A DNA stretch of 48,433 nt, taken from the NCBI GenBank assembly GCA_017462645.1, contig JAFTQR010000011.1:1-48433 (forward strand), read 5' to 3'. Below the pieces are notes generated by a model that saw nothing but the letters and a program-made list of their open reading frames with translations, did not search any database and was not told where the DNA came from. How positions within the stretch are numbered: the first letter of the stretch is position 1; each line of letters begins with the position of its first letter. Source of the stretch: Acholeplasmatales bacterium. Its GTDB lineage: Bacteria > Bacillota_I > Bacilli_A > Acholeplasmatales > Anaeroplasmataceae. Position numbers and translations under genes: made by a program. This document shows positions 23,495-31,930 of the stretch, in pieces.

Positions 23495-23555
23495 ATTTGC
23501 TTATTTAAAAAAATAATGCTATACTAAACTAAAGAATACGATTTGGGGTAGTTAT

Positions 23556-24392
23556 ATGTATTATTTTTTATATAATGAAAAAAGTAATCATGGCAAATCC
23601 ATAAAAAAAGCTATGAAATACGTAAAAAAATTTAATAAAAAAGGAATATCGTCTGAAAAGATTAATCTTTTTACAATTAATGAGCGTGATTTTATATCTA
23701 GATTAAATGCTGATGATGCAGTAGTATTAATAGGTGGAGATGGTACATATCATCAATTCTTTAATCATATATATCCATTAAAACCAAAATGTAGGGTCTT
23801 TGCATTATCATGCGGTAGAGGAAATGATTTTGCAAGAGATTATAAAAAGAAGAAGATGTTTGAAATTACACATTTAATTAATGATTTACCTACTATTAAT
23901 ATAAACGATAAGGAAAGCTATTTATTTGTTAATGGAGTTGGAATGGGTGTTGATTCTATGGTATGTCATTATCAAATAGAAAATGCTATAAATAATAAAA
24001 AGGAATCATATTTTAAAATAGCCCTAAAGGTATTTAAAAAATTTAAACCGTATTCTCTAGATATTAATGTAGATGGTGTAGATTATCATTTTGACCACGT
24101 ATGGTTTTTTGTTTGTAATAATGGTAAATATTTTGGCGGTGGTATGAAAATAACACCTAAGGCTATAAGAGAGGATGATCACCTTAATATATGTGTTGTT
24201 AATAAGGCTAAGCTTTGGAAGCTTATCCTAATATTTCCATCAATATTTTTAGGTATTCATACCTTCTTTGGAAGAAAATATATAACAATGCTGAAAGGAA
24301 AAAGCATTTCTGTAAATAATATAGAATGTGATATCCTCCAAAGAGATGGAGAGGTATCATATAGTGTTAATAAAATTACAATTGAAAGATAG
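23556..24392 (+). CDS. Diacylglycerol kinase-type lipid kinase
   Basis: 278 residues of the DAGK_cat superfamily (DgkB/YegS-like). The nucleotide-binding motif VVLIGGDGTYHQF lies at about 56-68, SCGRGNDFARDY at about 86-97, and VNGVGMGVDSMV at about 126-137; VFFVCNNGKYFGGGM near 187 completes the typical order. These cytoplasmic, membrane-associated enzymes phosphorylate diacylglycerol or similar lipids, important for recycling lipid after teichoic acid synthesis. The RBS (TTGGGG) is modest. It lies between the trkH operon and the asparaginase gene. Confidence 0.88.
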   Translation: MYYFLYNEKSNHGKSIKKAMKYVKKFNKKGISSEKINLFTINERDFISRLNADDAVVLIGGDGTYHQFFNHIYPLKPKCRVFALSCGRGNDFARDYKKKKMFEITHLINDLPTININDKESYLFVNGVGMGVDSMVCHYQIENAINNKKESYFKIALKVFKKFKPYSLDINVDGVDYHFDHVWFFVCNNGKYFGGGMKITPKAIREDDHLNICVVNKAKLWKLILIFPSIFLGIHTFFGRKYITMLKGKSISVNNIECDILQRDGEVSYSVNKITIER

Positions 24393-24440
24393 TGGCTATT
24401 AATATATAATTAATTAAGCTTAATCATTAAGGAGTTACAT

Positions 24441-25439
24441 ATGAAAAAGGTATTATTAATTACGACAGGTGGTACAATCGCATCAATAAAAACAGATGAA
24501 GGATTAGTTCCTTCACTTGATGGTAATAAGCTTTTAAGCTTTTTACCAGGAATAAAGAATTTATGTGAGGTCGATGTTAAGCCACTATTTAACCTAGATA
24601 GTACAAATGTCTATTACAAGCATTGGCTAATGCTTGCTGAGGAAATAAAGAATAATTATGATAAATACGATGGTTTTATTATTACACATGGTACAGATAC
24701 TATGGGATATACTGCTAGTGCCTTATCATATTTAATCCAAAACTCTAAAAAGCCTATTGTTTTAACAGGTGCACAAAAGCCTATTAATCTTGAAATATCT
24801 GATGCTAAAACAAATTTATTAGATAGCTTTATTTATGCATCATCAGATATTGCAAGAGGTGTTGTATTAATATTTAATGGTAATGTTATATTAGGAACTA
24901 GAGCTAGAAAAACAAGAAGTAAATCATTTGCTGCATTCTCATCTATTAACTATCCTAAGGTAGCTATTATTCAGGATGGACACATTATTCCTTATATAAC
25001 TAATTTAAGTGATGATACTAAATTCTATAATAGCCTTAACCCAAATGTAGGTTTACTTAAGCTTATTCCAGGTACAGATGATTCAATTCTAGAATTTATG
25101 CTAAAAAAATATGATGACTTGGTAATTGAATCATTTGGTGTTGGTGGAGTACCTCAATATGATGGAACAAGATTTAATGAAATAATAAATAAATACACTG
25201 AATTAGGTAAGGTTATTATAATGACTACTCAGGTACCTAATGAGGGTAGTGATATTGCCATATATAATGTAGGTCATTATTTAAAACAAAACCCTAAAAT
25301 ATTAGAGGCCTATGATATGACTACTGAATCAGTTGTTACAAAGCTAATGTGGGCATTAGCTAATATGAATGATGAAAGAGATATTAAAAAGCTTTTTTAT
25401 AAAACAATCAGTAATGATATATTATTTAGAAACAAATAG
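24441..25439 (+). CDS. ansA: L-asparaginase, type I
   Basis: 332 residues. The first catalytic block is LLITTGGTIASI (about 4-15, Thr nucleophile), the second is IITHGTDTMGYTASAL (about 79-94, with Thr, Asp, Lys set completed by KPIVLTGAQKP). No signal peptide, so it should be the cytoplasmic enzyme that splits asparagine to aspartate and ammonia. A good AAGGAG precedes the ATG and a strong terminator follows, so it is probably transcribed alone or with the lipid kinase gene. Confidence 0.93.
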   Translation: MKKVLLITTGGTIASIKTDEGLVPSLDGNKLLSFLPGIKNLCEVDVKPLFNLDSTNVYYKHWLMLAEEIKNNYDKYDGFIITHGTDTMGYTASALSYLIQNSKKPIVLTGAQKPINLEISDAKTNLLDSFIYASSDIARGVVLIFNGNVILGTRARKTRSKSFAAFSSINYPKVAIIQDGHIIPYITNLSDDTKFYNSLNPNVGLLKLIPGTDDSILEFMLKKYDDLVIESFGVGGVPQYDGTRFNEIINKYTELGKVIIMTTQVPNEGSDIAIYNVGHYLKQNPKILEAYDMTTESVVTKLMWALANMNDERDIKKLFYKTISNDILFRNK

Positions 25440-25461
25440 GATGAAAATCCTATTTTTTTTT
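25435..25461 (+). terminator. Terminator after the asparaginase gene
   Basis: AATAGGAT, loop GAAA, ATCCTATT, then eight T. Confidence 0.88.
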
Positions 25462-25489
25462 ATTTGAAAATAATATATAATCTATAAAG

Positions 25490-25622
25490 TAAATAAGATG
25501 TAAGGGAATAATGTTTAAATCATTAGCTGTGCCCGCAACTGTGATGTGGATTATCTATTATTATGTCATTGGGAAACTGAGAAGACTATAGGTGTGTGAA
25601 GCTAAGCCAGGAGACCTATCTA
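25490..25622 (+). promoter_or_regulatory. Cobalamin (B12) riboswitch
   Basis: Conserved cobalamin-aptamer elements appear in order: AAGGGAA near 25502, AAATCATTAGCTGTGCCCGC and AACTGTGA (25517-25544), GGGAAACTGAGAAGAC (25571-25586), and the B12 box AAGCCAGGAGACCTAT (25604-25619). No U-run terminator lies between it and the ATG at 25653, so control of translation through the site at 25641 is more likely than termination. B12 should repress the following uptake genes. Confidence 0.9.
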
Positions 25623-25652
25623 TTTACAAAAAAATATAAGAAGGAGAAAAAA

Positions 25653-26861
25653 ATGAAAAAGAGAATAATTTCAAGCTTCTTGATTTTATTTTGTATGATC
25701 TTTGTTGCGGGATGTTCGACAAATGATGATGTGAATAAATCAGATGCTAATACTAGTAAGTATTCTATTAAGGTTACTGATATTGATGGTGAAGAAATTG
25801 GATATAAGGAAATCAATATTAATGCATATGATACCCTAATAGATGCTTTAAATGCTGAATTTGAAGTTGTATCAACAAATTCAGAATGGGGAACTACTTT
25901 AATATCAATTAACAGTAGTATTACTGATCCAAATTATTATTTAGCTATTTATGAGAATGGAGAATATGCTCTAACAGGAGTTGATGGCTTAATAATAGAT
26001 GCAAATGATTCATTTGAATTTGTAGTAGAATGCTTTAATACTATTGAATCAGGCTATGGTACATTAGATGAATATGATTTATTAGTGGATAAATTAATAT
26101 ATAATTATGCTAAAAATTATATGCAGGATTCATTATCTAATTCTAACTCATATACAGATTCTATATACTGGGATATGATGTCAATTAATCTAATGCTTAG
26201 CTTTAGTTATGATAAAAATGCATTTAATACAAATTCAGTAACTAATGAATTTATTAATAGTTTAAATAATACTGATTTTAGTACTTTAGATGGCGCTAAC
26301 ATAGGTAAATATTATTATGCTGCATCAGCATTAAATTTAGATTTAAATGAATTTAAGAGTTTTTATGAGGATTATATTACAAATACCATTAGTGAAGAAT
26401 ATTCTGAATGGACAATGCCATTTATTATGTCGCCAGCAAAAAAATTAGGATTAACAAGTGATAAGCTAAATGCTTTAATTAATACTGATTATCTTGCGGC
26501 TACTACATGGGGTATTGATGGTATAGCTTGGCAGGCTACAAGCCTACAGCTATTTGATAAATATAATACGGATATTTTAATAAATTTTCCTGCAGCTGAT
26601 TATGGTAATGGTGCATCTACAGCCCTAGCGTTATTACCATATGCTGCATTAAATGAAAATGTCAGAGATTCTAAATACGAGCAAAACAGCTCGGATTTAA
26701 TTGAGATTTTAATTGATAATTATTATGATGAAGAATTATGCTTATTAAAGTATAGTAAAAATGATACTGCAGTTAATATGTCTACTAATCAAATATATGC
26801 AGCCTTAATGGCATATAAGGCTCAAAGAGATTATAATAAGGCAGCTAATATCTTTGCGTAG
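25653..26861 (+). CDS. Lipoprotein with DUF4430 and alpha-helical toroid-like domain (transcobalamin-like)
   Basis: 402 residues. A signal peptide ends in a lipobox (FVAGC, Cys21), so the protein is lipid-anchored outside the cell. Residues about 33-115 fit DUF4430, the transcobalamin C-terminal-like beta domain (YDTLIDALNAE, TTLISI, YYLAIYENGEYALTGVD). The remaining 280 residues are helical, with motifs like those of prenyltransferase/terpenoid-cyclase (alpha6/alpha6) barrels: WGIDGIAWQATSLQLF, GNGASTALALLPYAALN and, at the end, STNQIYAALMAYKAQRDY. Mammalian intrinsic factor and transcobalamin combine the same two folds in reverse order. With the B12 riboswitch directly upstream, a role in capturing B12 or a related corrinoid is likely. 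The start at 25653 follows AAGGAG. Confidence 0.8.
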   Translation: MKKRIISSFLILFCMIFVAGCSTNDDVNKSDANTSKYSIKVTDIDGEEIGYKEININAYDTLIDALNAEFEVVSTNSEWGTTLISINSSITDPNYYLAIYENGEYALTGVDGLIIDANDSFEFVVECFNTIESGYGTLDEYDLLVDKLIYNYAKNYMQDSLSNSNSYTDSIYWDMMSINLMLSFSYDKNAFNTNSVTNEFINSLNNTDFSTLDGANIGKYYYAASALNLDLNEFKSFYEDYITNTISEEYSEWTMPFIMSPAKKLGLTSDKLNALINTDYLAATTWGIDGIAWQATSLQLFDKYNTDILINFPAADYGNGASTALALLPYAALNENVRDSKYEQNSSDLIEILIDNYYDEELCLLKYSKNDTAVNMSTNQIYAALMAYKAQRDYNKAANIFA

Positions 26862-27960
26862 TAATATAACAAAGGCTATAATTGCTATCATTCTTTTCAT
26901 CATATTAATATCAACTATTATATTTATTAACACTGGAGACAGTGCTAATAATAATGGGTATATTACCGTAATTATTAATAATAAAAATAACCAAATTGTA
27001 TCACAGGAAAGAATTGCCTTTGAAAAGGGTGATACCCTTTTTGATGTTATTGATGAAAATTATGAATTAACATGTGATAATAGCGCATATGGTCATTATA
27101 TTTTAGGTATAAGTGGCAAAGATTTTATGATTATGACTGAAGGAAATACCAGTTCCTGGATATGGTTTGAGGTTGCTTATTTAAAGGATGGTATAGAATA
27201 TTCTAATAATTTAAACCTTGATGATTATAATCAAATTGAGGTTAATAGTGGAATAGATAATATTGAATTAAAGGATAATATGATATTTGCGATTAATGAG
27301 CGTGATAATAATCATGCTAGTAGTGTGTTTAATCAAGATATTAGCTTTAATGATAATAATAATGATATTATAAAAATTATTCTAATTATTTTATCTATTG
27401 TTTTAATTTCTTTAATATGTATTTGGCTTATTATTAAAATAAATCATAAAAAGACTAGAATAACCATAAAGCAATTAGCTATTTTAGCCTTTATGACCTC
27501 AATATTATTTATTCAAGAACAATTATTAAGCTTTATTCCAAATGTACAGTTCACATTTATGCTAATAGCATTATATACAAGTGTATTTGGCTTAGGTAAA
27601 GTATCTATAATTATATTTGCTCATGTATTATTAGATAATTTATTTATGAGCAGTATAAATCCAATTGTTATTATGCCAATGCTTATAGGTTATCTAATAT
27701 ATGCAATATTAGTGAATTTTGTTAAAAATAAAAGCTTAGTATTTATAATTATTTTTGCTGTAATAGGCTCTATAATATATTGTCTATGCTTTTTAGTAGC
27801 TAATGCATTATTCCTAGATATAAACATATGGGCTTATTTTATTGCTGATATACCTTTTGAAATAATCCTAGTTATTTCAACTATAATTACTATAATGTAT
27901 GCATATAGACCACTTGAAAAAATATTAAAACCAAGATGGGATGATTATAACAAGCTATGA
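26854..27960 (+). CDS. DUF4430-ECF transporter S component fusion (probable cobalamin uptake)
   Basis: 368 residues. One N-terminal membrane helix (about 7-26) leads to an outside DUF4430 domain (about 35-130: ERIAFEKGDTLFDVIDENYE, ILGISG, SWIWFEVAYLKDG). A second helix (about 174-196) is followed by a five- or six-helix ECF S-component core (KQLAILAFMTSILFIQEQLL ... PNVQFTFMLIALYTSVFGLG). S components bind a vitamin and work with a shared EcfA/EcfT module, which is not in this window. It begins at a TTG that overlaps the lipoprotein stop by eight bases, so reinitiation is likely; the site is weak. Context says cobalamin. The fused binding domain could pass ligand from the lipoprotein to the channel (inference). 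Confidence 0.8.
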   Translation: MRSNITKAIIAIILFIILISTIIFINTGDSANNNGYITVIINNKNNQIVSQERIAFEKGDTLFDVIDENYELTCDNSAYGHYILGISGKDFMIMTEGNTSSWIWFEVAYLKDGIEYSNNLNLDDYNQIEVNSGIDNIELKDNMIFAINERDNNHASSVFNQDISFNDNNNDIIKIILIILSIVLISLICIWLIIKINHKKTRITIKQLAILAFMTSILFIQEQLLSFIPNVQFTFMLIALYTSVFGLGKVSIIIFAHVLLDNLFMSSINPIVIMPMLIGYLIYAILVNFVKNKSLVFIIIFAVIGSIIYCLCFLVANALFLDINIWAYFIADIPFEIILVISTIITIMYAYRPLEKILKPRWDDYNKL

Positions 27961-27977
27961 GAATAGCTTGTTTTTCT
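27951..27977 (+). terminator. Terminator of the B12 operon
   Basis: CAAGCTAT, loop GAGA, ATAGCTTG, then TTTTTCTTT; it overlaps the last codons of the S-component gene. Confidence 0.85.
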
Positions 27978-28005
27978 TTACTTTGGACATATTATATTTT
28001 ATAAT
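27977..28005 (+). promoter_or_regulatory. Promoter of the amino-acid ABC operon
   Basis: TTTACT (27977-27982), 17-base spacer, TATAAT (28000-28005), about 25 bases before the start codon. Confidence 0.6.
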
Positions 28006-28029
28006 AAGAATAATGTTTTGGAGGATTTT

Positions 28030-28836
28030 ATGCGTAGACATTTAAAACTTTTTTTAATATTATTTTTAGGAATATCAATATTTTTAACTAGCTGTGGTGG
28101 CAGATCAAGATCATTAGATGATATCAAAAAGGCTGATAAGATAGTTGTAGCATTAAATGCAGAATTCCCACCATTTGAATATAGAGATGGTAAGAATATA
28201 GAAGGAATTGATGTTGATATTATAAAGGCATATGCTGATTATATTGGTGTAAAATGTGTGATCAATGATATGGATTTTGATGCTACATTCTTATCTGTAT
28301 ATAGTGGTAAGGCTGATGTAGCTATATCTGGAATTACAGTAAATGAAAAAAGAAAGCGTTCATTTACCTTTACAGAATCATATTACAATTCATCACAGGT
28401 TGTTATTGTAAGAGATGATAGTGAATATGCTAATGCTGCAAGCCTTGATGAGTTATTAGAATTATTATCAAGAAATGAAGCTTCAATAGGTGTTCAAAGA
28501 GGAACTGTAGGTGAATATTATTCATCTGGTGATGAATCATGGGGATTCAGTGGTATTCCTAATACAGAAACTATATCTTATGATAATGGAGCTTTAGCCT
28601 TTGAAAAGCTTAGTAATAATGCTTTAGATGCGGTTATTTTAGATGAAGCACCAGCTATAATGATTGCGAAAAAATATAATAATGTTCAGGTTTTAGATTA
28701 TATTTTAACAGAAGAAGAATATGCAATTGCTGTTCAATTAGGAAATGATTCATTATGTGAGTCATTAAATGAGTTTATAAATAAAATAAAATCTGATGGT
28801 ACATTAGATAGTATATTGGAGAAATATTATGAATAA
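28030..28836 (+). CDS. Amino-acid ABC transporter substrate-binding lipoprotein
   Basis: 268 residues. Signal peptide with lipobox FLTSC (Cys19), then a type 3 extracellular solute-binding domain: VVALNAEFPPFEYRDGKNIE, GIDVDIIKAYADYIGV, FDATFLSVYSGKADVAISGI and a C-terminal IKSDGTLDSILEKYY. This matches polar amino-acid binding proteins (His/Gln/Arg/Cys types); the exact ligand cannot be told. I start at the ATG at 28030 with GGAGG five bases before it. It overlaps the permease gene by eight bases, so it is the first gene of a three-gene operon. Confidence 0.92.
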   Translation: MRRHLKLFLILFLGISIFLTSCGGRSRSLDDIKKADKIVVALNAEFPPFEYRDGKNIEGIDVDIIKAYADYIGVKCVINDMDFDATFLSVYSGKADVAISGITVNEKRKRSFTFTESYYNSSQVVIVRDDSEYANAASLDELLELLSRNEASIGVQRGTVGEYYSSGDESWGFSGIPNTETISYDNGALAFEKLSNNALDAVILDEAPAIMIAKKYNNVQVLDYILTEEEYAIAVQLGNDSLCESLNEFINKIKSDGTLDSILEKYYE

Positions 28837-29611
28837 AAAGAAAATAACAATAACGAAATCTATATTTTATAGTGTTATATTTTTAATAATACTAATAATT
28901 ATGCTTGTTAATAAGGATAGTATTTATGATAGCATTAAATATAATTTTTTAGAATCAAATAATATGGATATGCTATATGAAGGCTTAGGAAATACAATTA
29001 TTATAACTATATGTGCATTTTTATTGGGTTTATTAATCGGTCTTATTACCTGCTTAGTAGAGGGTATGAGTGATAAAAATCCTTTTAACATTATTTTAAA
29101 GCAACTATTTAAAATTTATGTGAGTGTTTTTAGAGGAACACCTGCAATAGTACAATTATTAATTATTTATTTTATTATTTTTAGAACTGCATCTGCTGAT
29201 TATTCAATTGCAATCGCAATATTAGCATTTGGTCTAAATTCTGGTGCATATGTATCAGAAATTCTAAGAGGTGGTATAAATGCTGTACCACAAGGTCAAA
29301 TAGAGGCAGGAAGAAGCTTAGGTCTATCTTATCCTACTGTAATGATTAAAATAGTTTTCCCGCAAGCTATAAGACATGCGTTACCAAGCTTAGGTAATGA
29401 GTTTATTACATTAATTAAAGAAACATCAATAGTAGGCTTTATTGGTGCGTATGATTTAACGCTTTCCTTCCGTAAGCTTGCAAACGCAACATATGATTAC
29501 GCTACAGTATATATTGTTATGGGTATTACATATTTCATAATAATATTATTTATAACATATTTATTTACATTAATAGAAAGGAAGCTGATTAAGCATGTCA
29601 ACACAAAGTAA
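28829..29611 (+). CDS. Amino-acid ABC transporter permease
   Basis: 260 residues with about five membrane helices after a charged N-terminus. The HEQRo/His-Glu-Gln permease features are present: GLGNTIIITICAFLLGLLIG in the first core helix, SVFRGTPAIVQL, GAYVSEILRGGINAVPQGQI and the EAA loop EAGRSLGLSYPTVMIKIVFP that contacts the ATPase. GGAG lies nine bases before the ATG, inside the binding-protein gene. It overlaps the ATPase gene by 17 bases. Confidence 0.93.
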   Translation: MNKKKITITKSIFYSVIFLIILIIMLVNKDSIYDSIKYNFLESNNMDMLYEGLGNTIIITICAFLLGLLIGLITCLVEGMSDKNPFNIILKQLFKIYVSVFRGTPAIVQLLIIYFIIFRTASADYSIAIAILAFGLNSGAYVSEILRGGINAVPQGQIEAGRSLGLSYPTVMIKIVFPQAIRHALPSLGNEFITLIKETSIVGFIGAYDLTLSFRKLANATYDYATVYIVMGITYFIIILFITYLFTLIERKLIKHVNTK

Positions 29612-30335
29612 TGAAATTATGATAGAATTAAAAAATGCTACAGTTTCATATAAAGATAAATGTGTATTAAGTAATATTAATTTACAAATTAAAAAAGGTG
29701 AAATTGTATGTATTATTGGTCCATCAGGCTCTGGTAAATCTACATTAATTAGAACAATTAATAGATTAGTTGTTCCTGTATCAGGTGAGGTTTTATTTAT
29801 GGGTCAAGCCTTAAATGATAAAAACATAAATAAAATAAGAGAAAAAATGGGAATGGTATTTCAACAATTTGAATTATTTCCACATTTAACAGTATTACAA
29901 AATATGATTTTAGCTCCTGTTCATTTAAAGAAAATGACTAAGGAAGCGGCTATAGTTAAGGCTAAGGAGTTATTAGAAAGAGTTAATTTATCAGATAAAA
30001 TCAATTCATATCCTGAACAATTATCAGGTGGTCAAAAACAAAGAATTGCGATTGTAAGATCTCTTATAATGGAGCCAGAGGCTCTATTATTTGATGAGCC
30101 AACAAGTGCCTTAGACCCTGAAATGGTTAAGGAGGTATTGCAGGTAATTAAGGACTTAGCTAATACAGGTATTACTATTTGTATAGTCACTCATGAAATG
30201 AAGTTCGCCAAGGAGATATCTGATAGAATCCTATTTGTAGATGAAAAAACTATTTTAGAGGATGATAATCCTAATGAAATATTTGATAATCCTAAAACAG
30301 ATAGATTAAAGGAATTTTTATCTAAGGTTTTATAA
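29595..30335 (+). CDS. Amino-acid ABC transporter ATP-binding protein
   Basis: 246 residues. Walker A is GPSGSGKST (about 43-51), the Q-loop MVFQQFELFP follows near 93, the signature is LSGGQKQR (about 142-149), Walker B with the catalytic Glu is LLFDEPTSALDPEM (about 163-176), and the H-loop is VTHEM (near 202). This is the GlnQ/HisP class. It ends the operon; the stop overlaps a strong terminator. Confidence 0.95.
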   Translation: MSTQSNEIMIELKNATVSYKDKCVLSNINLQIKKGEIVCIIGPSGSGKSTLIRTINRLVVPVSGEVLFMGQALNDKNINKIREKMGMVFQQFELFPHLTVLQNMILAPVHLKKMTKEAAIVKAKELLERVNLSDKINSYPEQLSGGQKQRIAIVRSLIMEPEALLFDEPTSALDPEMVKEVLQVIKDLANTGITICIVTHEMKFAKEISDRILFVDEKTILEDDNPNEIFDNPKTDRLKEFLSKVL

Positions 30336-30361
30336 CGGAGAGAAATCTCCGTTTTCTTTTT
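30335..30361 (+). terminator. Terminator of the amino-acid ABC operon
   Basis: ACGGAGA, loop GAAA, TCTCCGT, then TTTCTTTTTG. Confidence 0.88.
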
Positions 30362-30407
30362 GACTTTATTTACTTAATATAATAAAATCAAATTAGAGGG
30401 TAGTAGT

Positions 30408-31643
30408 ATGAAGAAGTATTTATTAGAATCATTCAAAATAATTTTAATAATTTTATTTGTAGCCTTATTTATAACAATGTTTCAATATATTGGTCATGAG
30501 GTAATTCATAAGTCTGAACAGCTATTGAATGATCATTACTTAATTGTTATCTTAACAATAATTACTGCAGCTGTAGGCTATATAGGAATATATCTATTAA
30601 ATAGATTGATACCTGGATATTATGGTAGTGGTATTTCACAAATAGAGGCCTATTATAGAGGATGGTATAGCTTTTCGCCATATAAGATGCTAGTATTAAT
30701 TATTATTAATTCATTTTTTGCCTTTTTTACAGGCTTCCTGCTTGGAAGTGAGGGCCCATCTATCAGTATTGGAACAAGTATCGCAAGAATAGGAAATGAT
30801 ATTTTTAAAAGTGATGATAAGGAAATAGAAGCATGTGGTGGAAGCGCAGGCTTTGGCTGTGCCTTTATGTCACCACTGGCTGGCTTATGTCATTTAATAG
30901 AGGAAAATAGACATATGCTAAGCATATCATTATTAATTAAAGGATTTATTACTATTTCATTATCCTTTATATTATGCTATTTTTTATACGACCATAGTCT
31001 ATTACCTTATTTTGAGGTAGATTTCTTACCATTTAGATATTATCTTTTATTATTACTTTTAATTCCTATATGTATAGCTATAGGTAAGCTATATATTTAT
31101 TTAATAGTAAAGGTTAAGGATATATCTAAAAAATATAAAATAATGATTTATCTTACTCCATTATTAATGATTTTATTTATGCTATTAAGAAGATTTTATC
31201 CAATTCTAGTAGGCAATGGATCACTATCATTAGAGCTTGGAGTATTAGACTATAGCTTAATAGTAATTTTATTAATATTACTATTTAGATTAATATTTAC
31301 AGCTATAAGCGTTTCGTCAAATGTATCAGGTGGTGTTGTATTACCTATGCTAGCAGTAGGTGCTTTATCAGCATTTGTTTTAGTAAAAACATATTCTTTA
31401 TTAGATTCTGAAATATTAGAATACACACCATTATTTATTATTTGTGGGATGCTAGGAGTATTTGCGGTAGTTACAAAGGCCCCATTAACATCAATAGTAT
31501 TAGGCCTTAAATGTGCACCAATAAAGGTAATTATATTACCATTATTATTAGTAATATCTTTATCATATTTAGTTGTTCATATATTTAAATGGGAAAATAT
31601 ATACCATCAATTAGAAAAAAGATTACCAGGCTATAAGCACTAG
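30408..31643 (+). CDS. ClC-family chloride channel/antiporter
   Basis: 411 residues, ten or more membrane segments. The ClC selectivity motifs are GSGISQIEAYY (about 76-86), GSEGPSISIGTSIAR (about 115-129, with the gating Glu at about 117) and GGVVLPMLAVGA (about 306-317). No C-terminal CBS domain. Bacterial members without CBS usually exchange chloride or fluoride for protons. AGAGGG precedes the ATG. It is followed after eight bases by a small Cys-rich gene, so both are likely on one transcript. Confidence 0.9.
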   Translation: MKKYLLESFKIILIILFVALFITMFQYIGHEVIHKSEQLLNDHYLIVILTIITAAVGYIGIYLLNRLIPGYYGSGISQIEAYYRGWYSFSPYKMLVLIIINSFFAFFTGFLLGSEGPSISIGTSIARIGNDIFKSDDKEIEACGGSAGFGCAFMSPLAGLCHLIEENRHMLSISLLIKGFITISLSFILCYFLYDHSLLPYFEVDFLPFRYYLLLLLLIPICIAIGKLYIYLIVKVKDISKKYKIMIYLTPLLMILFMLLRRFYPILVGNGSLSLELGVLDYSLIVILLILLFRLIFTAISVSSNVSGGVVLPMLAVGALSAFVLVKTYSLLDSEILEYTPLFIICGMLGVFAVVTKAPLTSIVLGLKCAPIKVIILPLLLVISLSYLVVHIFKWENIYHQLEKRLPGYKH

Positions 31644-31651
31644 GAGGAAGA

Positions 31652-31849
31652 ATGAAAAAATATTCACAATGTCTTTTATGTAAATATGTTTTTGGAAGAA
31701 CATGTAAATTTAATAATAAATATATAAATGATGAAATATATAATAATGAAATAAAATGTGAATTCTTTAAATCATTACAGGATGAAGAATTGGACTGTGA
31801 TGATAAATGCTGTAGTGAGTCTAAGGAATTTAGCTATTATAATAATTAA
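31652..31849 (+). CDS. Small Cys-rich protein, 65 residues
   Basis: Not recognised. The sequence has eight Cys: CLLCKYVFGRTC in the N-terminal part (a possible zinc-binding CxxC...C pattern), KCEF in the middle and CDDKCC near the end. AGGAGGA lies before the ATG, and the terminator right after the stop supports a real gene at the end of the ClC transcript. It may be a metal-binding cytoplasmic protein; no more can be said. Confidence 0.65.
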   Translation: MKKYSQCLLCKYVFGRTCKFNNKYINDEIYNNEIKCEFFKSLQDEELDCDDKCCSESKEFSYYNN

Positions 31850-31870
31850 CCTCTTTAATAGAGGTTTTTT
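31847..31870 (+). terminator. Terminator after the small Cys-rich gene
   Basis: AACCTCT, loop TTAAT, AGAGGTT, then TTTT. Confidence 0.85.
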
Positions 31871-31930
31871 CATTGAATTTTAAATATAAATAGTATAAAA
31901 TATTTGTATATTTTTGTAGGAGTGATTATG

